DNA of 64,000 nucleotides from Microbacterium aurantiacum (GCF_002872075.1 NZ_PGGU01000005.1:310001-374000), one strand, 5' to 3'. Positions 8,652 through 17,939 are shown, numbered from the stretch's first letter. Program-made: numbers and translations. Notes: generated by a model not told the origin, from the letters alone.

Positions 8652-9643
8652 TGGCCGCCCGGATTCCCGCGGAGGAGCGCCTGACGAATCTCGTCGTGGC
8701 GTTGATGGCCACGGAGATCGGGCTCACCAAGCAGCAGATCCTCGACAACGTCTCCGGCTACCGGCAGCGCGCCGACGCCGGCACGCGCGCGGATGCGCTC
8801 GAGAAGATGTTCGAGCGCGACAAGGACGAACTGCGGACCCTCGGCGTCCCGATCGAGACGATCGGTGATCCGTCGGATCCCAACGACCTCCGCGAGGCCC
8901 GCTATCGCATACCGCAGGCGGAATACGACCTGCCGGGCGACATCGAGTTCAGCCCGGCCGAGCTGGCGGTGCTGCGGCTGGCCGGCAGCGTGTGGAGTTC
9001 TGAATCCGTTTCGGCGGATGCGCAGGCCGGCGTGCGCAAGATCCGTGCGCTCGGAATCGACGGAGACGAGCCGATCATCGGATTCGCTCCGCGGATCACC
9101 GCACGCGACGCCGGCTTCGCGCCTCTGCAGGAAGCGATCGAGAAGTGCAGGGTGGTCGTCTTCGACTACCTCAAGCCGGGGGAGGATGCTCCGCGCCGGC
9201 GCCGAATCCGTCCTCTCGCGCTGGTCGACTACGAGGCTCGGTGGCACGTCTTCGGCATCGACGTCGATGCCGACGCCGATCGGATGTTCCTCCTCGGACG
9301 CATCGTCGGCGATGTCACCGTCACGTCCGAGACGTTCGCACCGGGGCTGCGGGATGGTGCCGGCGAACGAGCGCTGGCCGGTCTCGACCGTGTGGCGGCA
9401 CGCAACACGGCTCTGCTGGAGGTCACGCCGGGCACCGAGGCCGCGTTGCGTCTGGGCCGACGGGCGACGGCGGCGCCGCAGGGCATCCGGGTGCCGTTCG
9501 TCGACCTGCACATCCTCGCCGACGAGATCGCGTCCTACGGCCCGGAGGTCAGAGTAGTGGAGCCCGCGCCGCTGCGGGACGCGGTCATCACCCGCCTGCG
9601 CGCGGTCATCGAAAGTCATCCGGATGCGGAGGAGGCGCGATGA
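8648..9643 (+). CDS. pafB: PafB-type WYL-domain transcriptional regulator
   Basis: The 331-residue protein has an N-terminal HTH region (EERLTNLVVALMATEIGLTK, the pattern typical of PafB), a middle segment with PAELAVLRLAG, and a WYL ligand-sensing domain with FDYLKPGEDAPRRRRIRPLA and RWHVFGID. In mycobacteria PafB and PafC form a heterodimer that activates the LexA/RecA-independent DNA-damage response. The start overlaps the FKBP-like stop by four bases and the stop overlaps pafC by four bases, as expected for subunits made together. The ATG doublet at 8648 makes the exact start uncertain by one codon. Confidence 0.9.
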   Translation: MMAARIPAEERLTNLVVALMATEIGLTKQQILDNVSGYRQRADAGTRADALEKMFERDKDELRTLGVPIETIGDPSDPNDLREARYRIPQAEYDLPGDIEFSPAELAVLRLAGSVWSSESVSADAQAGVRKIRALGIDGDEPIIGFAPRITARDAGFAPLQEAIEKCRVVVFDYLKPGEDAPRRRRIRPLALVDYEARWHVFGIDVDADADRMFLLGRIVGDVTVTSETFAPGLRDGAGERALAGLDRVAARNTALLEVTPGTEAALRLGRRATAAPQGIRVPFVDLHILADEIASYGPEVRVVEPAPLRDAVITRLRAVIESHPDAEEAR

Positions 9644-10623
9644 GCGCCCAGGCGAAGCCGCTGCTCGCGGCGGACCGCGTGCGCCTCTACCTGACGCTGG
9701 TGCCGTACCTTCTCGAGCACGGTCAGGTCTCGCTCGCCGAGGCCGCCGAGGAGTTCGGGGTGTCGCCGCAGGAGATGCGCGGCATGGTGGAGAAGCTCAC
9801 CGTCATCGGGCTTCCCGGGGATTCCGGTTACTGGCAGCAGCCCCAGGAGATGTTCGACATCAACTGGGACCTCCTCGATGAGGAGGACGTCATCGAGATC
9901 ACCAACGACGTTGCCCTGCGGAGGGTGCCGCGGTTCACGGCGAGAGAGGCCGCAGCCCTGCTGGCGGGCCTCCAGATGGTCGCAGCCGTGCCGGCGGTCT
10001 CCGATTCCGGCCTCGTCGCCGGGCTCATCTCCAAGCTCTCCCGAGGTGCCGCGGATGCGCCGGCAGAGGTCGTCGTCGCCCCGAGCGCGGTCGACGACGT
10101 CCGCCAGGTCGTTGCACGAGGCGTGCAGGACGGCGTTGCCGTCTCCTTCACCTATCAGGCGCCGGATGCCGCGCCGACGACGCGCACGGTCGACCCCGTG
10201 CAGATCCTGATCACCAATGCGCAGTGGTACCTGCAGGGCTGGTGTCATATGCGAGAGGCGATGCGTACCTTCCACCTGGACCGTGTCAGCGACCCGAAGC
10301 TGACCGATATCCCGATCACGCACGCGGGCGATTCGGTGCCGGAGGCGTTCTCGGCCGTCGACGACGAGCGGGAAGTCCGTGTCGTCCTGCCGGAGCGGCT
10401 CGCGCCGCTGCTCGGCGGATTCCTGTCGGCCGACAACGTCTCCACCCGCGACGGCATCCTAGAAGCGCGGCTGCATATGGCCGATCCGCGCGGGATCAAG
10501 CGCATCGCCGCACGCTTCGGAGGCGCGCTCGAGGTCAAGGATCCGAGCATCGCCCGGACGGCGACGCGAGAGTGGGCGGCAGCGGGACTCGCGCTGTATC
10601 GGCATCCGCAGCACGACGAATGA
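9640..10623 (+). CDS. pafC: PafC-type WYL-domain transcriptional regulator
   Basis: The 327-residue protein pairs with the preceding PafB. It has an N-terminal winged-helix region (LYLTLVPYLLEHGQVSLAEA, with VSPQEMRGMVEKL as the likely recognition helix), a middle VPRFTAREAAALLAGLQ segment and a WYL domain with SFTYQ, WYLQGWCHMREAMRTFHLDR and a C-terminal WCX-like portion. ATG 9640 overlaps the pafB stop and was chosen over earlier in-frame codons lying inside pafB. It is followed 41 bases later by tatA. PafBC activates DNA-damage genes in mycobacteria; here it is kept without the pupylation genes that usually accompany it. Confidence 0.9.
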   Translation: MSAQAKPLLAADRVRLYLTLVPYLLEHGQVSLAEAAEEFGVSPQEMRGMVEKLTVIGLPGDSGYWQQPQEMFDINWDLLDEEDVIEITNDVALRRVPRFTAREAAALLAGLQMVAAVPAVSDSGLVAGLISKLSRGAADAPAEVVVAPSAVDDVRQVVARGVQDGVAVSFTYQAPDAAPTTRTVDPVQILITNAQWYLQGWCHMREAMRTFHLDRVSDPKLTDIPITHAGDSVPEAFSAVDDEREVRVVLPERLAPLLGGFLSADNVSTRDGILEARLHMADPRGIKRIAARFGGALEVKDPSIARTATREWAAAGLALYRHPQHDE

Positions 10624-10663
10624 CCATTAGACTGATCGAAACCACCTAAGACGGGAAGAAGAA

Positions 10664-10900
10664 ATGTTCGCTGGAATGCAAGGCTGGCATCTGCTGATCG
10701 TCCTCGCTGTGATCCTTCTGTTGTTCGGAGCGGCGAAGCTTCCGGCACTTGCGAAGAGCATGGGACAGTCGGCTCGCGTGTTCAAGGGCGAGATGAAGGC
10801 GATGAAGGAAGAGGACGGCGCCCGCGCCGAGTCCACCTCCGCAGAGCAGAGCACGGTCAAGGACCCCGGTTCCGAGCCTGAGACTCCGCCGCGCGCCTGA
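10664..10900 (+). CDS. tatA: Sec-independent protein translocase subunit TatA
   Basis: The 78-residue protein has the TatA pattern: one N-terminal membrane helix (WHLLIVLAVILLLFGAAKLP) with the FGAAKLP hinge, an amphipathic helix (ALAKSMGQSARVFKGEM) and an acidic, unstructured tail. TatA oligomers form the pore that exports folded twin-arginine proteins. GGGAAGAAGAA before ATG 10664 serves as ribosome-binding site, and a TAGACT -10-like hexamer lies about 35 bases upstream. tatC follows after six bases. No tatB is next to them, as is usual in Actinobacteria. Confidence 0.95.
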   Translation: MFAGMQGWHLLIVLAVILLLFGAAKLPALAKSMGQSARVFKGEMKAMKEEDGARAESTSAEQSTVKDPGSEPETPPRA

Positions 10901-10906
10901 CCGCCC

Positions 10907-11722
10907 GTGGAAGTCTCAGAATCCACCGCGGGCACAGGTAAGACGCCCCACCGCGACCGGAGGATGTCGCTCGGCGCGCACCTCGTCGAGTTGCGCAAGC
11001 GTCTGATGTGGGCAGCGCTCGCGCTGCTCGTCGGCATGGTGATCGCGTTCATCGTCGCCGACCCGATCATCCATTTCATCACCGAGCCCATCCGCATCAT
11101 CACCGAGAAGCGCGGTGATGATTTCAGCGCCCTCAACTTCGGCACGATCACGTCGGCGTTCGACATGCGAATGCGCATCGCGTTCTCGATCGGGCTGTTC
11201 CTCTCGGCGCCGATCTGGCTCTGGCAGGTCTGGGCGTTCATCATGCCAGGACTCACCCGCAAGGAGATCCAGTACACCGTCGGCTTCGTGGCCGCCGCCG
11301 TGCCGCTCTTCTTCGCCGGTTGCTACCTGGGCGTCGTGATCATGCCGCACGTCATCGAGCTGATGTGGGGCTTCACGCCCGACGGCGCGACGAACTTCTA
11401 CTATGCGCAGGAGTACTACGACTTCGTCTTCAAGCTGATGATCGTGATCGGCGTCTCGTTCGTGCTCCCGGTCTTCCTGGTGGCGCTGAACTTCGCGGGC
11501 ATCATGTCAGGACGCGCGATCCTCAAGGGATGGCGGATCGCCATCATCATCGCGACGGTCTTCGCCGCGCTCGCGACACCGGCCGCCGACGTGGTGAGCA
11601 TGCTGATGCTCGCCGGCATCCTCATCGTCCTGTACTTCGCCGCTGCCGGTCTCTCCTTGCTCTTCGATCGGCGCAAGAACAAGCGCAATGCGGCTGCCGG
11701 GCTCCTCCCGGACACCCCATGA
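10907..11722 (+). CDS. tatC: Sec-independent protein translocase subunit TatC
   Basis: The 271-residue membrane protein is the twin-arginine signal receptor. It shows HLVELRKRLMWAALALLVGM at the first helix, the periplasmic loop with TITSAFDMRMRIAF, GLFLSAPIWLWQVWAFIMPGL, and later helices ending in a basic tail, six hydrophobic segments in all. Translation begins at GTG 10907, just after tatA. The ATG of the helicase gene overlaps its stop codon. A possible Tat-type substrate in this window is the secreted repeat protein at 27422-28813. Confidence 0.95.
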   Translation: MEVSESTAGTGKTPHRDRRMSLGAHLVELRKRLMWAALALLVGMVIAFIVADPIIHFITEPIRIITEKRGDDFSALNFGTITSAFDMRMRIAFSIGLFLSAPIWLWQVWAFIMPGLTRKEIQYTVGFVAAAVPLFFAGCYLGVVIMPHVIELMWGFTPDGATNFYYAQEYYDFVFKLMIVIGVSFVLPVFLVALNFAGIMSGRAILKGWRIAIIIATVFAALATPAADVVSMLMLAGILIVLYFAAAGLSLLFDRRKNKRNAAAGLLPDTP

Positions 11723-14190
11723 GTTCACCGTCCGAGCGGTATTCCGCCGCGCGGGACGCTGCCGATCATCCGCAGACCACCGCCTTCGCGGCCGGTCAGC
11801 GCTTCGAGCTGGACCCGTTCCAGGTCGAAGGGTGCCACGCGCTGGAACGCGGCCACAGCGTTCTGGTCGCGGCTCCGACCGGCGCGGGCAAGACCATCGT
11901 CGGCGAGTTCGCGATCCATCTCGCGATGCAGACGCCGAGCGACAAGGCCTTCTACACCACGCCGATGAAGGCGCTGTCGAACCAGAAGTTCCGCGAGCTC
12001 GTCGAGGTGTACGGTGCCGACCAGGTGGGTCTTCTCACCGGTGACACCAACATCAACGGCAACGCCCGCATCGTGGTGATGACCACCGAGGTGCTGCGGA
12101 ACATGATCTACGCGGACTCCGCCGCCCTCCGTGATCTGCGATATGTCGTGATGGACGAGGTCCACTACCTCGCCGACCGCTTCCGCGGCGCGGTGTGGGA
12201 AGAGGTCATCATCCATCTGCCGCAGCAGGTGCGGCTCGTGTCCCTCAGCGCCACCGTCTCCAACGCCGAGGAGTTCGGCGACTGGCTCGATACGGTCCGC
12301 GGCGACACCGAGGTGATCGTCTCCGAGATCAGGCCGGTGCCGCTGGAGCAGCACGTGCTCGTCCGCGACGACCTGCTCCCGCTCTTCGACGACCGTGCCG
12401 GTGTCGCGACAGCCCAGGTGAACCAGGAGCTGATGCGCATCCGCTCGTTCACCGGATCGTGGTACGACAGCAACCGCGAGGCGCAGGCGTACCGCAGCGA
12501 CCGGCACGCGGGCCGGCAGGCGCAGCGACCACGCGGAGGCCACAAGCCGGCTCGCGCGGCCAACGTGCGGCGGATCGAGCGAGTCGACCGCCCCGATGTC
12601 GTGCGGCTGCTCGAGCGGGCGAATCTGCTGCCCGCGATCTTCTTCATCTTCAGTCGCGTCGGCTGCGATGCCGCCGTCCAGCAGGTGCGCCGCTCCGGCA
12701 TCCGATTGACGAGTGTCGAGGAGCGCGCGGAGATCCGCGCCATCGTCGAGGAGCGCACGCGTGCGCTGCAGGAGGAGGACCTCGGAGTCCTCGGGTACTG
12801 GGACTGGCTGGACAACCTCGAACGCGGCGTCGCGGCCCACCATGCCGGACTTCTCCCGGCTTTCAAGGAAGTCGTCGAGGAGCTCTTCCGCCTCAAACTC
12901 GTCAAGGTCGTCTTCGCCACCGAGACGCTCGCGCTGGGAATCAACATGCCGGCGCGCACCGTGGTCCTCGAGAAGATGGAGAAGTTCAACGGCGAGGCGC
13001 GTGTCGCGATCACGTCGGGGGAGTACACGCAGCTCACCGGACGCGCCGGACGTCGCGGCATCGACGTCGAGGGGCATGCCGTCGTGCAGTGGACCGAGGG
13101 CATGGATCCGCAGGCGGTCGCCGCCCTCGCATCCAGGCGCACCTACCCGCTGAATTCCAGCTTCCGGCCCACGTACAACATGGCAGTGAACCTGATCGAC
13201 CTGTTCGGCAAGACCAGGGCCAGGCAGATCCTCGAGTCCTCGTTCGCGCAGTTCCAGGCCGATCGCGCCGTGGTGGGCCTGGCGAGGCAGGTGCGCGAGG
13301 CGGAGGAGTCGCTCGCCGGGTACCGGAAGTCCATGGAGTGCGAGCACGGGGACTTCCTGGAGTACGCCGCGATCCGCCGCGAACTCAGCGATCTGGAGAA
13401 GAAGAACCGTCAGGAATCGCATGGCTCGCGTGCCGAGCGTGAGAAGCGGGTGAAGCGCGTCCAGACTCTGCGCACGCGTATGCAGCGGCACGGATGCCAC
13501 AACTGTCCCGATCGCGAGGCGCACGCACGCTGGGCCGAGCGGTACTGGAAGCTCAAACGGCAGAACGACCGCATCCGACGGCAGATCGAGACGAGGACCG
13601 GCACGGTCGCACGTGTCTTCGATCGCGTCGTCGAGGTGCTCGACACCCTCGACTACGTCACCGGGACCGGCGCCGAGACGGCCCTGACGGATGCCGGGCG
13701 CACGATGCGCCGCATCTACGGTGAGCGCGATCTGCTCGTCGCCGAATCTCTCCGCCAGGGCCTGTGGGCCGGGCTGGATGCGCCGTCGCTCGCGGCGATG
13801 GCGTGCTGCCTGGTCTACGAACCCCGACGCGACGAGGCGAACTCGGGGGAGCGGGGGCTTCCTCGAGGCGCCTTCCGTGCGGCGTACGAGAAGACGTCGA
13901 CGCTGTGGGCGCAACTGGACGACCTCGAGAAGGATCATCACCTGCCGGGGAGCGAACCCCTGGCCGCCGGGCTCGCGGGTGCGATGCACAGCTGGGCCCG
14001 TGGTGCGCTGCTCGACCGGGTGCTCATCGACGCCGACATGGCCGCGGGCGATTTCGTGCGGTGGGCGAAGCAGACGATCGATCTGCTGGATCAGCTCTCG
14101 ATCGTCGCCGAGGACGCTGCTCTCGCCCGGACTGCTCGCGCTGCGCTCGACGGAGTACGCCGCGGCATCGTGGCCTACTCGTCGATGTGA
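11719..14190 (+). CDS. helY: DEAD/DEAH-box (Ski2-like) helicase HelY
   Basis: The 823-residue protein is a superfamily 2 helicase of the Ski2/Mtr4 group. Visible motifs are Walker A PTGAGKTIVGEFA, TTPMKALSNQKF (Ia), TGDTNINGNA, DEVHYL (II), SATVSNAEEF (III), FATETLALGINMPARTVV (V) and QLTGRAGRRGID (VI). An Arg/Lys-rich coiled region with HGCHNCPDREAHARWAERYW (residues about 590-620) and a C-terminal DSHCT-like domain follow. HelY is thought to act on RNA. The position directly after tatC is conserved in Actinobacteria. ATG 11719 overlaps the tatC stop; the open frame runs further back inside tatC and was rejected. Confidence 0.92.
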   Translation: MSSPSERYSAARDAADHPQTTAFAAGQRFELDPFQVEGCHALERGHSVLVAAPTGAGKTIVGEFAIHLAMQTPSDKAFYTTPMKALSNQKFRELVEVYGADQVGLLTGDTNINGNARIVVMTTEVLRNMIYADSAALRDLRYVVMDEVHYLADRFRGAVWEEVIIHLPQQVRLVSLSATVSNAEEFGDWLDTVRGDTEVIVSEIRPVPLEQHVLVRDDLLPLFDDRAGVATAQVNQELMRIRSFTGSWYDSNREAQAYRSDRHAGRQAQRPRGGHKPARAANVRRIERVDRPDVVRLLERANLLPAIFFIFSRVGCDAAVQQVRRSGIRLTSVEERAEIRAIVEERTRALQEEDLGVLGYWDWLDNLERGVAAHHAGLLPAFKEVVEELFRLKLVKVVFATETLALGINMPARTVVLEKMEKFNGEARVAITSGEYTQLTGRAGRRGIDVEGHAVVQWTEGMDPQAVAALASRRTYPLNSSFRPTYNMAVNLIDLFGKTRARQILESSFAQFQADRAVVGLARQVREAEESLAGYRKSMECEHGDFLEYAAIRRELSDLEKKNRQESHGSRAEREKRVKRVQTLRTRMQRHGCHNCPDREAHARWAERYWKLKRQNDRIRRQIETRTGTVARVFDRVVEVLDTLDYVTGTGAETALTDAGRTMRRIYGERDLLVAESLRQGLWAGLDAPSLAAMACCLVYEPRRDEANSGERGLPRGAFRAAYEKTSTLWAQLDDLEKDHHLPGSEPLAAGLAGAMHSWARGALLDRVLIDADMAAGDFVRWAKQTIDLLDQLSIVAEDAALARTARAALDGVRRGIVAYSSM

Positions 14191-14200
14191 GGACAGCCGG

Positions 14201-15724
14201 ATGCCGGACACTCCAGCGAGCCTGAGGCCGCTCCTGCCTTTGTGGGCCGCCGTCATCGCGGCGGCTGCGGCCGGTGGATTGATGGATCTCGCCTATCCGG
14301 ACGTGGCCGCGTGGGTCCTCGCGTTCCCTGCGGCGGCCCTGCTGCTGCTCGCGCTGATCGGTCGCCGTGCCGGCGGAGCTCTGCTCGTCGGCGCGGTCTA
14401 CGGGATCGTGTTCTTCGCCCTGCTGGTGTCCTGGACATCGCGCTATCTCGGCCCCGTCCCATGGGCGGCGCTCAGCGTCGTCGAAGGCGCGCTGACGGCC
14501 GTCGCCATCATCCCCATCGCTCTGGCGTATCGCTGGCTGCCGCGCGCCTTCCCCGGGACGACAGGACGCCTTCTGGGGCTTCCCGTCGTCGTCGCGGCCC
14601 TGTGGGTCGGACGCGAACTCTTCGTCGGCACGTGGCCGTACGGGGGATTCCCCTGGGCGCGCATCGGGATGAGCCAGACCGTGAGTCCGCTGGCCCCGCT
14701 CTCATCCTGGATCGGGGTGAGCGGCGTGAGCTTCCTGATGATCCTGCTCGTTGCGATGGTCATCGAGCTGATCCGCGTGCGCGCCTGGCAGCGACCCGTG
14801 CGACTCGCCCTCCCGGCGGCCCTCGTCCTGGCGATGGTGCTGACGCCGCTGTTCCCGACGACACCGTCGGGCTCGCTGCGGATCGGCGCCGTGCAGGGCA
14901 ACGGCCCGACCGGGTATTTCGATGCCCGTGAGCCGTACTCCGTCATCCAGGCGCAGGCCGAGGCGACGGCGCCGCTCGTCGGTGAACACGTCGACCTGGT
15001 CGTGTGGCCGGAGGGTTCGCTCGACGGCGATCCGGCGGAGGACCCGACCCTGGCCCGTCGACTGACCCTCCTGGCGACGAGGCTGGATGCACCGCTGCTC
15101 GTCAACGCGGCGACGGCACGTGACGAGCGCTACTTCAACACATCACTGCTCTGGACCCGAGATGGTTCGGCGGCTCAGCTGCACGACAAGCGGCACCCGG
15201 TTCCGTTCGGCGAGTACGTGCCTGATCGTCCGTTCTACGCAGCCCTCGCCCCTGATCTGATCGGACTTCTCCAGCGTGAGTACACGCCGGGCACGAACGC
15301 GCCGGTCGTGGAAGTGGATTCCGTGAAGATCGGTCTCGCGATCTGCTTCGACGTGATCTACGACGACGTCATCACTGCCGGCGTGAACGCGGGTGCTCAG
15401 GTGCTCGTCTTCCAGACGAACAATGCCGATTTCCGCGGCACGGACGAGAACCTGCAGCAACTCTCGATCGCACGGATGCGGGCCATCGAGACCGGGCGGT
15501 CCGTCGTGAACATCTCGACAGTCGGCACCAGCCAGATCATCCGCCCGGACGGGACGACCGTGGACTCCCTGGACGCAGATGAGGCCGGCGCGATGCTCGA
15601 AGACGTCGAACTCCGCACCGGCCTCACGGCTGGTGTGCTGCTGGGCCCCTGGATTCAGCAACTGCTGATGTGGGGCGGACTGGGCGCGCTCGTCCTCAGC
15701 GGGTGGCGCGCTCGTCGGCGTTAG
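14201..15724 (+). CDS. lnt: apolipoprotein N-acyltransferase Lnt
   Basis: The 507-residue membrane enzyme adds the third acyl chain to lipoproteins. An N-terminal block of about six membrane helices contains LFVGTWPYGGFPWARIG, and a nitrilase domain (residues about 225-470) carries the triad: Glu in VVWPEGSLDG, Lys in LHDKRHPVPFGEYVP and Cys in GLAICFDVIYDD. A final hydrophobic helix and a basic tail follow. ATG 14201 lies ten bases after the helY stop, preceded by GGACAGCCGG. The last four bases overlap the end of rbpA on the other strand. The window also holds lgt and several predicted lipoprotein substrates. Confidence 0.93.
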   Translation: MPDTPASLRPLLPLWAAVIAAAAAGGLMDLAYPDVAAWVLAFPAAALLLLALIGRRAGGALLVGAVYGIVFFALLVSWTSRYLGPVPWAALSVVEGALTAVAIIPIALAYRWLPRAFPGTTGRLLGLPVVVAALWVGRELFVGTWPYGGFPWARIGMSQTVSPLAPLSSWIGVSGVSFLMILLVAMVIELIRVRAWQRPVRLALPAALVLAMVLTPLFPTTPSGSLRIGAVQGNGPTGYFDAREPYSVIQAQAEATAPLVGEHVDLVVWPEGSLDGDPAEDPTLARRLTLLATRLDAPLLVNAATARDERYFNTSLLWTRDGSAAQLHDKRHPVPFGEYVPDRPFYAALAPDLIGLLQREYTPGTNAPVVEVDSVKIGLAICFDVIYDDVITAGVNAGAQVLVFQTNNADFRGTDENLQQLSIARMRAIETGRSVVNISTVGTSQIIRPDGTTVDSLDADEAGAMLEDVELRTGLTAGVLLGPWIQQLLMWGGLGALVLSGWRARRR

Positions 15725-16104
15725 GCGCCGATCTTCTCCCTGGTCGGGTCCTCACCGGCACCGCGGCGGGCACGGATGAACGCGAGGCGCTCCTCGAGCA
15801 GTTCCTCGAGTTCGGCGCGCGTACGACGCTCCATGAGCATGTCCCAGTGCGTGCGAGCGGCCTTCTCGTCGGTGACCTCGAGGGTCACGGCCTGTCCGTC
15901 GATGTTCAGACGTGCGTCGGCACCGCATGAGCGGCACTCCCAGGTCTGGGGCGGCTCGGCCTCGGCCGAGAACATCAGGTTGGTGACGTGTCCGCACTCG
16001 TCACAGGTGTAAATGGTCTCGCGGCGTTCCATGAAAACGACGCCCTCTTCGCTCTGTAGGCTCTGGGCGCCGAGTCGGATGCCGCGCAGGCTGCGATCTG
16101 CCAT
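15721..16104 (-). CDS. rbpA: RNA polymerase-binding protein RbpA
   Basis: The 127-residue protein is an actinobacterial transcription factor that binds RNA polymerase and the principal sigma factor and stabilises the open complex. It shows MADRSLRGIRLGAQSL, then zinc-knuckle-like pairs CDECGH (Cys34, Cys37) and CRSCGA (Cys57, Cys60) in the RbpA core, and a C-terminal sigma-interaction helix with HWDMLMERRTRAELEELL. Length and order match the family. GAGAGGACC precedes ATG 16104. It converges on lnt with a four-base overlap of the coding ends, and no separate terminator is visible. Confidence 0.96.
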   Translation of the reverse strand: MADRSLRGIRLGAQSLQSEEGVVFMERRETIYTCDECGHVTNLMFSAEAEPPQTWECRSCGADARLNIDGQAVTLEVTDEKAARTHWDMLMERRTRAELEELLEERLAFIRARRGAGEDPTREKIGA

Positions 16105-16222
16105 TGTGTGGTCCTCTCGTCGTTGTCAGGTATAACGCCTCAGGCTGTGCGCTTCATCCACGTCAGGGATCATTCCGCTGGATTCACAGTCGAATCTCAG
16201 CGCCCAGGAGACGAGGGGGGTT

Positions 16223-16999
16223 CTAGATCGCTTCGAGCGCCTTCAGCGCGACGTCCGCCCGATCCGACACGATGCCGTCCGCACCGAGCCGGATGAGCCG
16301 TCGCATCTCGGCCGGATCGTTGACGGTCCAGAGGTGGACCTCGACACCATGGCGATGCGCGACACGCAGAAGCGCCGGTGTGAGCACGCGGAGCACTCCG
16401 CGTCGATCCGGAATCTGCAGCGCGTCGATATCCCGGAGGAGGCGCGCGGGCGAGACCCTGATCGATGAGAGCCCGCGCAGCGCGGCTATGGTGCCGCTTC
16501 CCGCCGAAGTGGCCGGACGCATGGAAGCACCGGCACGCAGGACGGCGGCGACGGTGGCTCGACGGCGCGCATCGGAGAAGCTCGTGACCAGGACCCGGTG
16601 GGTGTGGTCGGCGAGGATCGGTCCGAGCGGGTCCACAGCGGCCGCGGTCTTCACGTCGATGTTGAACCGTGCCGTCGGGAACGAGTCGAGCGCATCAGCG
16701 ACGGTCAGCAGGCCGCCGTGGTCCGAGAAGAGCCGGGTGAGTTCGCCGGTTCCCACCTCATCGACCCTCCGCGGATCGCCTGCGAGACGTGCGAGCGTCT
16801 CATCGTGGAACAGCACCACATCGCCGTCCGCTGTGACCCGGCAGTCGGTCTCGATGTACTCGGCACCCGCCGCGTGAGCGGCCGCGAACGCCGCGGCGGT
16901 GTTCTCCCAGACGCCTGAGTCCCCGCCCGCCGCGGTCACCAGACCACGATGGGCGAGGACTCGGGGATGCCGTGTCTTGCCGAAATAAGGGTGCGTCAC
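16223..16999 (-). CDS. glycerophosphodiester phosphodiesterase
   Basis: The 258-residue enzyme hydrolyses glycerophosphodiesters to glycerol-3-phosphate and an alcohol. Motifs are RVLAHRGLVTAAGG near the start (catalytic His), WENTAAAFAAA, then IETDCRVTADGDVVLFHDETLAR (metal-binding Glu/Asp and second catalytic His), and near the end VHLWTVNDPAEMRRLIRLG with GADGIVSD. No signal peptide is apparent. GTG 16999 overlaps the stop of the SPFH gene by four bases (GTGA), so it is the last gene of a NfeD-SPFH-GDPD operon. An upstream in-frame start was rejected as Arg/His-rich and lying inside the SPFH gene. Confidence 0.9.
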   Translation of the reverse strand: MTHPYFGKTRHPRVLAHRGLVTAAGGDSGVWENTAAAFAAAHAAGAEYIETDCRVTADGDVVLFHDETLARLAGDPRRVDEVGTGELTRLFSDHGGLLTVADALDSFPTARFNIDVKTAAAVDPLGPILADHTHRVLVTSFSDARRRATVAAVLRAGASMRPATSAGSGTIAALRGLSSIRVSPARLLRDIDALQIPDRRGVLRVLTPALLRVAHRHGVEVHLWTVNDPAEMRRLIRLGADGIVSDRADVALKALEAI

Positions 17000-17931
17000 A
17001 CGCCCGGAGGAGTGCTGGCCGGCGGCTCGCCGGATCCGGGGCGCGGTGTGAAGGCGGTGCCGATGCCCTTGAGCGCCTCGGTGAGTTCGCTCGGGATGAT
17101 CCACAGCTTGTTCGACTGTCCCTCGCTGATCTTCGGCAGCATCTGCAGGTACTGGTACGCGAGCAGCTTGTCGTCGGGCGCGCCCTGGTGGATCGCGGTG
17201 AAGACGTTCTGGATCGCCTCCGCCTCACCCTGTGCACGGAGGACCGCTGCCTGCTTGTCACCTTCGGCCCGGAGGATCTCCGCCTGACGTGCGCCCTCCG
17301 CCTCGAGGATCGCGGACTGCTTTGTTCCCTCGGCCGTCAGGATCGCGGCGCGGCGGTCGCGCTCGGCGCGCATCTGCTTCTCCATCGAGTCCTGGATGGA
17401 GATGGGCGGGTCGATCGCCTTGAGCTCCACACGGCCGACTCGGATGCCCCACTTGCCCGTGGCCTCATCGAGGACGACGCGCAGCTGGCCGTTGATGTTG
17501 TCGCGGCTGGTGAGCGCCTCTTCGAGGTTGAGCCCACCGACGACGTTGCGGAGTGTGGTGGTCGTCAGCTGCTCGACGGCACCGAGGTAGTTGGCGATCT
17601 CGTATGTCGCGGCCCGGGCATCGGTCACCTGGAAGTACACGACGGTGTCGATGGAGACCACGAGGTTGTCCTCGGTGATCACCGGCTGCGGCGGGAACGA
17701 GACGACCTGCTCGCGCATGTCGATCAGCGGGCGGAGCCGGTCGATGAACGGGACCAGGATGTTCAGACCCGGCATGAGTGTCTTGTGGTACCGGCCGAGC
17801 CGCTCCACGACGCCGGCCGTCGCCTGCGGGATGATCCGGATCGATCGCGCGAGAGTGACGACCGCGAAGATGATCACGGCGATCGTGAGGATCCAGCCGA
17901 TCGCGGCGGGGATGAACGATGAGTCGTCCAC
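16996..17931 (-). CDS. SPFH/band 7 (stomatin-like) membrane protein
   Basis: The 311-residue protein begins with one membrane helix (AIGWILTIAVIIFAVVTLA), followed by the SPFH domain (RIIPQATAGVVERLGRYHKTL, RPLIDMREQVVSFPPQPVIT, VDTVVYFQVTDARAATYEIA). A long Ala/Glu-rich coiled coil has a run of AEG-AE repeats (LTAEGTKQSAILEAEGARQ and onward), and there is a hydrophilic tail. Such proteins oligomerise on the membrane inner face and organise lipid microdomains or protect FtsH-like proteases. GTG 17931 follows GAGAACCT, eight bases after the NfeD stop. NfeD and SPFH proteins are a well-known pair. Confidence 0.93.
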   Translation of the reverse strand: MDDSSFIPAAIGWILTIAVIIFAVVTLARSIRIIPQATAGVVERLGRYHKTLMPGLNILVPFIDRLRPLIDMREQVVSFPPQPVITEDNLVVSIDTVVYFQVTDARAATYEIANYLGAVEQLTTTTLRNVVGGLNLEEALTSRDNINGQLRVVLDEATGKWGIRVGRVELKAIDPPISIQDSMEKQMRAERDRRAAILTAEGTKQSAILEAEGARQAEILRAEGDKQAAVLRAQGEAEAIQNVFTAIHQGAPDDKLLAYQYLQMLPKISEGQSNKLWIIPSELTEALKGIGTAFTPRPGSGEPPASTPPGV

Positions 17932-17939
17932 AGGTTCTC

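Noticed and set aside
11320..11718. Longer N-terminus for the HelY helicase inside tatC
   Set aside because: The extension is antisense-like, Arg/His-rich and overlaps tatC out of frame. ATG 11719 overlaps the tatC stop as usual in this operon.
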